A DNA stretch of 13,590 nt. Source: Thalassiosira profunda. Taxonomy: Eukaryota; Bacillariophyta; Thalassiosirophyceae; Thalassiosirales; Thalassiosiraceae. Below are positions 1 to 6,624 of the stretch, one piece after another. Numbering within the stretch: position 1 is the stretch's first letter; every line of letters starts with the position of its first letter. The translations under genes were made by a program, and so were the position numbers. The stretch covers positions 1 through 13,590 of the forward strand of contig JALLAP010003280.1 of the NCBI GenBank assembly GCA_036939355.1, given 5' to 3'. Under the pieces are notes generated by a model. That model was not told the DNA's origin and searched no databases. It worked only from the letters and a program-made list of their open reading frames with translations.

Positions 1-252
1 CGCGGGGGAGGTGGGGTGGGAGCGCAGCCCGCCCGCGGAGAAGGTGGGATCGCGGGAGTCGGCGTAGCCCCCCGCACTGGTGGGGGAGCGTCCCATCGAC
101 TGGAGGACCTGCTGCTGCTGCCGCTGGAGGGTCTGGAGGTGGGCCAACTGCTGCTTGCGCGCGGCGAGCATGGCGTTGGCGTTGGCGTGGTCGGGGGTGG
201 CGGCCGCGGGGGGGAAGAAGGAGGCGCCTGGGGAGTCGACGGGGGTGGTCAT
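1..252 (-). CDS. N-terminal part of a Gln/Pro/Ala-rich protein, runs off the left edge
   Basis: Reading leftwards from the ATG at 252-250, the frame stays open for 84 codons to the window edge. The fragment begins MTTPVDSPGASFFPPAAATP. It continues with a helix-prone, Gln-rich stretch at about residues 30-57 (LAARKQQLAHLQTLQRQQQQ) and then a Ser/Gly/Pro-rich stretch. Codons are strongly G/C-ending (GCC, CTC, CAG, CCC), like the other genes here. No catalytic motif is visible. Low-complexity starts of this kind are common in regulatory proteins, but there is not enough sequence to name a family. It lies in tandem behind the sulfotransferase-like gene, so its promoter should be within 253-704. 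The coding call rests on frame and composition only. Confidence 0.55.
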   Translation of the reverse strand, partial: MTTPVDSPGASFFPPAAATPDHANANAMLAARKQQLAHLQTLQRQQQQVLQSMGRSPTSAGGYADSRDPTFSAGGLRSHPTSPA

Positions 253-704
253 CTTGGCAATGTGGGTTGCAATCTCGGAGTTGTGGGCGGCGACGGTCGA
301 TGGGTCGGGGAGCATCGATGGCAAATGGCTATGGCAAATGCGATGGAGGGTTGGACTCGTGAAGGGTTTAGGTGCAATGGGTGCCAGCCGGATTGTGAGG
401 CTTGAGTGTTTTGTGGCTGCACGCGAGAGGCGGGTCCTGGCATCAAGTTGGAATTGAATTCCTACGTAGGCTGCTCGCCATTCTTTCCGATGATACAGAA
501 AGCTCTCGCCAAAATCCAGACGTCGCTGCGACAACCAGAACGACATCCGGCACCGCAATGTGTCACTTGAGGAAGACCTTTGTTTGTGCTTGCTCGGTCG
601 GCTCTGCACCTTCTCTCGCTCTCCTTACATCATCTCTGCCCACTGCAATTCGATCAGATACACCAGGCACTCTCCACCAGTCTCAAGCAAGAGAATTAGT
701 ATTG
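253..704. other. Intergenic stretch: 3' end of the sulfotransferase-like gene and promoter of the left-edge gene
   Basis: These 452 bases lie between the stop of the minus-strand gene at 705 and the ATG of the minus-strand gene at 252. Plus-strand open frames crossing this stretch have no recognisable protein features and are antisense shadows. An ATGCGAT word at 338-344 resembles the GGATGCGAT word found in two other intergenic regions. I see no RNA gene or repeat here. Confidence 0.5.
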
Positions 705-2159
705 TTACTCTTCCTCTTCTTCCTCCTCGTCATCCTCGTCGCTCGGTCGGAGGTTGTGCTCGTTCCTTTGCAGTTTCACGAACGACGGTCGCAAAAAGTC
801 CTTCGCCGCCGCCTTCATCTTTCGGGTGGCGCGCCGTTCCTTCTCGGCGCTGTCCGGCTTGAACTCGCCCTCGGCGTGCCTCCCTCGGTTTTTGCTGTAC
901 GTTCCGGAGATTTGCAACACTCTGTCTCTTCCGGCCGGATCCACCGGCGTGTGGAAATGCCTCGGAAAGACGGTGTCGAGAAAGTCGTGGACGAGGTCCG
1001 GGTGATACTGGAGGGCCATGCCCAGCCCGTCCGACTCGTCGAGGTTTCGCAGCGCCGATTCGCACAGCGTGGCCAGGTGGATGGCGCAGAACTCCTCGTC
1101 TATCAGGTCCTCGTATTCATAGTTCGAGTTCGCGATGTACGCTTCGACGGGCGCGCTGTGCTTGGCCCGCACGCAGTTGGCTTTGGACTTCTTCACCCCC
1201 GGCGGCACGTCCAGCTGGCTCATCAGGACCTCTGTCGGTTCTCGGTACAGGAACAACCACGGCGTCGTCGGAAAGGCCGACCGGAACGAATCCATCGTCC
1301 GCGTCGTTATCGATTGAAACTTGAAGAACAACCGCTCTTCGGCTGGATCGTTGGATCGTCCCATCAGATAAATCACGTCTTTGAGCAAATTGGCCGCGGC
1401 CTCCACCGAGCATTCGGAATAGTCCTCGCCGCACACTTTCATGGCAGCGATCGGCGGGGACGACTCGCTGTACACCCGATGCTTTGCAGGATTTAGAGCG
1501 AGCATCGAGTTGGCGGCCAACGTGCTGCCGCACCGGCTTTCGTGAAAGACGGCCCCTCTCAAATCCAATATTGCCGGCGAATTGTCTGCGTTGTCGGCGT
1601 CGAATTCTCTCACTAATGCCACCGCCTCGTTGAGATCCACCCGCATGAGATTGTTCTCGTCGTCGCACTGTGAGTATCCCACCACATCTCGAAACATCGG
1701 CAGCTTGGGCGGGTTCTCCTTCTGCGCCGAAAAGTCCAGGGCGCAGAACTTTGCGACGACCCCTCTGTACGCATCGTCCGCTATCACCGCATGGGATCCC
1801 ACCTCGATGTTCACGAGATTTGCCGACGCCGCGAGTATACCGCGCGCTTGCTCGGTGGCCGCTGGATCGGCGCCGGGATCCTCCAGCGCCTTTCTCATTT
1901 GCAGCAACCCATCGCCCGCTCGGCGCCGCGCGTTGCCCTTCGGACCCCCCAGCCGCTTCCGCGCCGCCAGCCGTGCCGCCAGCTGCAAGCCTGGGTGGTC
2001 GTTGGTCGTCCCGCCTCGCCATCCGGTGATGAGGCCGAGGAGGTACAGGACGGCTAAACAGCACGCCGACGAGATGGCGAGCAGGACGACCCTCTCGCGG
2101 CGCTGTCGGCGCCGTCTAGACCGGCCCACTGTTCCCCGCTTCCGCCGTATCTTCGTCAT
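705..2159 (-). CDS. Sulfotransferase-like type II membrane protein, 484 aa
   Basis: This is a single uninterrupted frame from the ATG at 2159-2157 to a TAA at 707-705. A very basic N-terminus (KIRRKRGTVGRSRRRRQRRE) precedes one hydrophobic segment at residues 24-46, the layout of a Golgi signal-anchor enzyme. Residues 205-214 (FHESRCGSTL) look like the PAPS 5'-phosphosulfate loop of sulfotransferases. Residues about 300-315 (PWLFLYREPTEVLMSQ) look like the 3'-phosphate-binding strand-helix (R-[DE]-P...S). The family moves sulfate from PAPS to a sugar, protein or small molecule; the acceptor cannot be predicted here. The C-terminus ends in an acidic Asp/Glu run. The gene is divergent from CLPTM1 across 159 bp. 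The fold assignment is from motifs only; a distant P-loop relative is the main alternative. Confidence 0.72.
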   Translation of the reverse strand: MTKIRRKRGTVGRSRRRRQRRERVVLLAISSACCLAVLYLLGLITGWRGGTTNDHPGLQLAARLAARKRLGGPKGNARRRAGDGLLQMRKALEDPGADPAATEQARGILAASANLVNIEVGSHAVIADDAYRGVVAKFCALDFSAQKENPPKLPMFRDVVGYSQCDDENNLMRVDLNEAVALVREFDADNADNSPAILDLRGAVFHESRCGSTLAANSMLALNPAKHRVYSESSPPIAAMKVCGEDYSECSVEAAANLLKDVIYLMGRSNDPAEERLFFKFQSITTRTMDSFRSAFPTTPWLFLYREPTEVLMSQLDVPPGVKKSKANCVRAKHSAPVEAYIANSNYEYEDLIDEEFCAIHLATLCESALRNLDESDGLGMALQYHPDLVHDFLDTVFPRHFHTPVDPAGRDRVLQISGTYSKNRGRHAEGEFKPDSAEKERRATRKMKAAAKDFLRPSFVKLQRNEHNLRPSDEDDEEEEEEE

Positions 2160-2318
2160 CGATTAGGCGGAGGCGGAGGGGAGGGTGCACCGACGGCATT
2201 TGAAAGTCTGGATGCGATCGAGGTGCGTGCGGTGAGGTGAAGGTGCATTTGTAGTGTCCACGTGAAAATTGAAAGCAGCAGTGCAACCTGGATGCGATAA
2301 AACGTTGTGCACTAAAAC
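2160..2318. promoter_or_regulatory. Compact divergent promoter between the sulfotransferase-like gene and CLPTM1
   Basis: Only 159 bases separate the two opposed start codons, so both promoters and 5' UTRs must fit here. A palindromic CACGTG (G-box/E-box type) sits at 2259-2264. It is flanked by two exact 11-bp direct copies of CTGGATGCGAT at 2208-2218 and 2288-2298. A GGATGCGAT word recurs at 11962-11970 in another upstream region. Binding is inferred from motif form only. Confidence 0.45.
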
Positions 2319-4564
2319 ATGCCTCCCACCACCCAGCCACTCCCACCGTGCCGACGACAACGCCCAGCCCGTGTCCTCCAACCTGCAATGGCGTCGGAGG
2401 AGGGCGGCAACGCCACCGCATCGCGCTCCAAAAGGACCAGGCAGCCGCCCGCTCCTCAGCAGCCGCCGGCAGCAGCGTCCGATGTCGCTGGGGCCGATGC
2501 CACTCCGCAACAGCCGCAGGAGCAGGAGGGGAACAACACCTTCCTGCCCATCCTGAACTGGCTGATGTTCTTCTTCGTCATGCAAAACGTCCTGGGGCCG
2601 TTGGTCGCAAAATTCACGCACATGGAGAGCGGCCCCACGCCCCCGTCGACGCTGAAGGATGATTTCGCGTCCGGGGGCGACGGTGCAGTTGATGGGGCGG
2701 GAGGGCAGACGAGGAAACCCCTTGGCGTCACGGACAAGCCCATCAACAGAAATATGATGTTAAAGCCAGCCTGTCTCTGGCAGATGGGCACCGTCATGGA
2801 TTTGGACGTTGCGATAACTGATTCTCCAAATGTCCCCAAAGGCTGGCCGGCACTGACCACTCCCGTTGAAGGCGATGATTCTGCAACTACTGGAGAAGGG
2901 AGAGTCTTGGCATCGTGGCACGAGGAAGAGCTCATCCTTGGCGGGGTCAAAGGTGAATCAGACGGCAAGCCATGGTTATTGACAAGCGATGCAAATCAGG
3001 AGATGAACCGCCGGAATGCCACGCTCGCGGTGCCCCTGACGAAGTCTGTCTGGAACAACGAGACGCACATCTATGCGTTCGTTCGCTTGCAACGGCGGAG
3101 GCACTTCCCCGATGGCACCGATTCGAGGGGAGATTCGACGCGCAAAGTGAGGAACGACGACGTGCTCGTAAAACGGATGCCTCTCACGAGGTATCGCAAG
3201 CGGAAGAAGATGCGCGATGTGAAGAGCCTGCTCGATGCACCATCAGAAGGGAGCACTTCACCATCGGTGGACCCGAACGACTCGTCCGTACTCACCGCCG
3301 CGTCGCTGAACAAAACGGGCGATCAAATTCTTCTGTACATGAAGCCTTCTCTGACGCTGCAAATCGTAGAGATACCGCCCATCGACTTTCCAACCCGGTC
3401 GAGCGTACCGAAACAATTCTCGAATTACATGGATTGGTACGGGGGAGAAGAGGGGGCAAAGGTTGCTCACGGTCTCAACCAGGAATTTTACTATCCCATT
3501 CTGTACCAGTCGGAGTTTTGGATCACCTTCGCGAGTCTGCGTGAGGTGAATGGCACGTTGAAAGAGAGCAAGCTGGAAGCGACCTTTGAGCCGGTTTCGA
3601 TGTGGAAGTGGTCCTTGCAGAGCCAGACAGAGGAGAACTGGCGCAAGCAAGAGTCCTTTACCGGAGAAGAAGATCACGGCAACGATATGTTGAGGAATAT
3701 GCTGTTGGAGACAAGCCCTTGGCTTTCGGCATCACGGCGCTCGTGTCCGCGTTGCATACCATTTTTGACGTCTTGGCATTCAAGAACGACATCAGCTTCT
3801 TCAAGAAGAAGAAGTCGTTGGAGGGTCTGAGCCTCCGATCGATGGTTGTGAACGCAGGCTTCAGCTTGATCATTCTCTTATATTTGGCGGACAATGAGAC
3901 GTCGTACATGGTTCTCATGTCCAACGGAGTGGGTCTGGCCATCGAAGTTTGGAAGATATCGAAGGCCATCACCATCAAGTTTGAGGGCGGTCGAGCTCAG
4001 TTGGTCCAATCTCAGAGCTACAAGAAGTCCAAAACGAGGGAGTACGATGAGATTGCAACGTCGCACCTGCTGTTCGTGACGATGCCTCTTGTTGCGGGGT
4101 ACGGCGTGTATTCCCTCTTCTACCAAAAGCACAAGGGGTGGTACTCGTGGGTATTGAATACGATGGTTGGGTTCATCTACATGTTTGGATTTGTGATGAT
4201 GACCCCGCAACTGTTTATCAATTACAAGCTGCAGAGTGTGGCGCACTTGAACATGAAGACGATGACGTACAAGAGCCTCAATACGTTCATCGACGACCTC
4301 TTTGCTTTTGTGATCAAGATGCCTATAATGCACCTGCTGGCGTGCCTCCGCGACGATGTGATATTCTTTATATTCTTGTACCAACGATACAAATACAAAA
4401 CTGATCTCTCCCAGGTGAACGAGTTCGGCCAGTGTGCGCAGCCAACGGAGGAAATGTTGGCCGAGCAGGAGCAAGAGACTCCAGCGGAACCGCAACAAGA
4501 TGCAACCACCAGTGGAACTGGAACGCTCAGAAGGAGACGGGGCGCGAGAGATAAGAGGGAATAG
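2319..4564 (+). CDS. CLPTM1: CLPTM1 family multi-pass membrane protein, with a one-base frameshift near 3722
   Basis: The N-terminal part is read from ATG 2319 (alternative in-frame ATG at 2388, MASEEGG; both have acceptable contexts). It has a low-complexity tail, a first membrane helix at about residues 75-96, then the large lumenal domain. The C-terminal part, one frame over, ends at TAG 4562-4564 and holds the diagnostic family blocks: FDVLAFKNDI, SLEGLSLRSM, HKGWYSWVLNTMVGF, MTPQLFINYKLQSVAHL, LNTFIDDLFAFVIKMP and CLRDDVIFFIFLYQRY, ending VNEFGQ. Metazoan CLPTM1 is a membrane protein implicated in ER retention of GABA-A receptors; the algal role is unknown. The frame changes between LLETSPW (frame of 2319) and FGITALVSALHTIF (next frame). 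Adding one base at about 3722 restores the family spacing, and no GT-AG intron fits there. I read this as a sequence error or a recent lesion. Total length is about 748 aa, or 725 from the second ATG. Confidence 0.92.
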
Positions 4565-4789
4565 GCAGTCATGCAACCAGTGGAGCGTTCAGGAGGAGAA
4601 GGGTGTCCGAGGAAAGAAGCTGGCTACGAAGCTTAAAACTATTTATGGTGAACCCCTCTAACTTTGCAAGCTTCGTCTTCCCCAAAGCTACGAACCAGCA
4701 ACAACAAAGCGCGGCAAACCTCACGCACCCACACGCCACACCGTCACCCCACCTCAACGTCGCCCCCCAAAGCTAAGCCCTCCCTCACC
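4565..4789. other. Spacer: CLPTM1 3' UTR and promoter of the small downstream gene
   Basis: These 225 bases separate the CLPTM1 stop from the next plus-strand ATG. They contain a perfect 9-bp inverted repeat (ACGAAGCTT at 4626-4634, AAGCTTCGT at 4668-4676) with a 33-base loop. The last 50 bases are C/T-rich and lead into the start context CACCATG. No coding signal was seen. Confidence 0.4.
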
Positions 4790-5262
4790 ATGATCCCAAG
4801 AGTACTCACGAGCCGCACCGTTCTCTCGAGGTAAGTCTATTGTTGGTCCCGGGGGGTATTAAAATCGCTGGCGGCGGCCGATCATCGGCGTGAGGTGCTC
4901 TGGGCTCTCGTCGGTGGGCTACGGGGTGAACACACCGTCTGATGTTGTCCGCTGGAGTATTTATTTGCGCCCCATAATTATCGACGTCTGCGTCTGCTGG
5001 TTATTTTGCATTGCTCCACCTCTCAGCTTCACTTACATACACATTAACATCTGATATGCACTCTTCCTCCTGCAATTGCACAAACACCAGCGTCGGGCGG
5101 TTCGACTCCCTCATTCCAGCCGGGGCGCATTCCAAAGTGGGGAAGATTGTGAAATCAAAGACGTTCAAGAACTCCGGTGCGGGGCAGCCGTTTCTTTTCG
5201 AGGGCGCCGGACAAGGTCCCAAACGGACCCCATTTGGGGTAGAGACTTCGTTGCGGAAGTGA
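4790..5262 (+). CDS. Small two-exon gene, 70-aa protein with a mitochondrial-type N-terminus
   Basis: Exon 1 is 4790-4830, starting at an ATG in a strong context (CACCATG). It is followed by a canonical donor GTAAGT at 4831. The best acceptor is the CAG at 5088-5090 after a pyrimidine-rich stretch, giving a 260-bp intron. Exon 2 is 5091-5262, ending TGA. The phases match (AG+C), giving 213 nt. The protein starts MIPRVLTSRTVLSS, which is basic and hydroxylated with no acidic residue, as in mitochondrial presequences. It then reads VGRFDSLIPAGAHSKVGK and ends RTPFGVETSLRK. I do not recognise the family; a small respiratory-chain or ATP-synthase accessory subunit is one possibility. The gene converges on the Nudix gene 149 bp downstream. 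Exon 1 is too short to be found as an open frame. An unspliced start at 5056 in the same frame is the alternative. Confidence 0.6.
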
Positions 5263-5411
5263 ATTGCAAATCAACGGAGGTGTATGATGAGGAGAGGGGA
5301 GGCGGAAATTCGGCTGGTTGGGGTGACGGCGATGATACGTCGGGAGGATGATTTTCATGACGAGGATTCTACGGGGGAAATGGAGTAGGCGCCAAGGAAT
5401 GTAAGAAGACG
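5263..5411. other. Convergent 3' spacer
   Basis: These 149 bases hold the 3' ends of the plus-strand small gene and the minus-strand Nudix gene. The stretch is A/G-rich on the plus strand. No terminator-like structure or coding signal was seen. Confidence 0.35.
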
Positions 5412-6335
5412 TTATGCCGACGAGCACATTGACCTGGCAACGTCGCCGTACAGCTCCCCTTCTCTCTTTGCAGAACCCATATGTTGTTCCTTGAAATCCA
5501 GCAATATTGTTTGGTGATCCGCGTAGAAATCATCGCCCTTATATTTGACGCCCACCTCCGCCAGTGGCACCGACACCACCTCTTTAGCGTCATCGCCCGC
5601 TTTGGGATGATCGGCTCCGCCCTTCAATTCCAACGCGTATGCTACGGAAACAATTGCTCGTCGATTGTCGCGCCGGGGATCCGAGTACACTCCAATCAGT
5701 TTCATTGCAGATTTGGCCTGCTCGGGCGAGATCACGATTCCGGTTTCCTCTTTGGCTTCCCGAAGGACGGCGCTTTCCGTCGTTTCGCCAACGTCAACAA
5801 AGCTTTTTCAGGGCGCAGTGAAATGCACACATCATGTGCCAGAAAGCGAAACATGAGACGTGCAAAAGCGGAACGTTGCAAGTGGCAAATGCAGCTCACC
5901 CTCCAATAGTGGCAAGTTGTCCAGTATCTTTTCTCCGCACAACCCACACGTTGAATTCATCCCCTCTTAGCGAATACAACACGATGTCAATTGCCAAGGA
6001 AGGGGTGCACTGTGTGTAGGAAAGCATTGAGTGCATAATCATATGACGAAGAGAGATGGAAGATAGGTCTCGCTCACCATGCAATACTCATCGCCTCCGC
6101 ACCAACACGAGCCGGGTCTATCTTCGGCTGGATGTCCTCCGTGCCACGTCCTCTCCTCTCCTCGGGGGCATGCCGCCTTCGCTCATTTCGAAGAAGATGC
6201 CAAGGAAGCTTTGGAGGGTGCAAATCTCAGAAAGACGCCCGCCACCACGAATATCGTTATCGACGCAAGGATTGCAAGAACTCTGACGGAGCCGCCGGCT
6301 GACGAGGGATAACGCCTCCTAGATGTGGCGTTCAT
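5412..6335 (-). CDS. Membrane-anchored Nudix hydrolase, three exons, in-frame TGA in exon 1
   Basis: Exon 1 is 6335-6078, exon 2 is 6009-5900 and exon 3 is 5802-5412 (TAA). The introns are 6077-6010 (68 bp) and 5899-5803 (97 bp), both with GTGAGC donors and AG acceptors, and all phases agree. The product would be 252 residues. Residues 17-37 form a membrane anchor (VRVLAILASITIFVVAGVFLR). A cysteine motif CWCGG...YCMCTPS (Cys77, 79, 85, 87) precedes the Nudix fold. A complete Nudix box (G-x5-E-x7-REUxEExGU) spans about residues 123-145 with R137, E138, E141, E142 and G144 all present, so the Mg-binding site is intact. Nudix enzymes cleave nucleoside diphosphates linked to another moiety; the substrate here is unknown. 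Codon 51 (6185-6183) is TGA, between the anchor and the Cys motif. No GT donor lies between the anchor and this TGA, so splicing does not readily remove it. It may be a sequence error, a null allele or recoding. Another in-frame ATG lies at 6392. Confidence 0.8.
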
Positions 6336-6624
6336 CGTCTTTGCATTCGATGTCAATGGAAGACGAAGTCGGCCGCCGCATCTTCTCTGCATACCAACGC
6401 CTCTCCTGCGAGCATAGATACAAAGCGACCATAAGATATGCGAGAGTGCCTTGGGAAGGGTAGGGACGCTGCAAGGCGACGGCAGGCCGCGAGGAGGCAG
6501 GGTTGTTACAGTTTGCTTGCTTGGTGGCTGCGGTGCATGCCACTCATGCCACGCGCCAGCATTTTTTAGCACAAAAAAGCCAACTCGCTCGTTGCAAAAG
6601 TGCAACGACCCCCCTCGTCCTGGA
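6336..6624. promoter_or_regulatory. Divergent promoter between the Nudix and GT32 genes
   Basis: The ATGs at 6335 (-) and 6625 (+) are 289 bases apart and point away from each other, so this stretch should carry both promoters. Upstream open frames entering it from either side lack an ATG in the right frame, except a possible earlier Nudix start at 6392. No known box was recognised with confidence. Confidence 0.35.

Noticed and set aside
402..1496. Long plus-strand open frame (364 codons)
   Set aside because: It is antisense to the sulfotransferase-like gene, whose minus-strand frame has a signal anchor and family motifs. The plus frame shows no domain and arises from G/C-rich third positions.
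3711..3725. Programmed -1 frameshifting in CLPTM1
   Set aside because: No slippery heptamer or obvious downstream structure is present, and recoding is not known for this family as far as I am aware. A missing base is simpler.
5098..5108. GGTTCGACTCC, an exact match to a tRNA B-box
   Set aside because: No A-box lies at a suitable distance upstream and the flanks do not form a T-stem or acceptor stem. The bases fit the coding frame of the small gene (GRFDSL).
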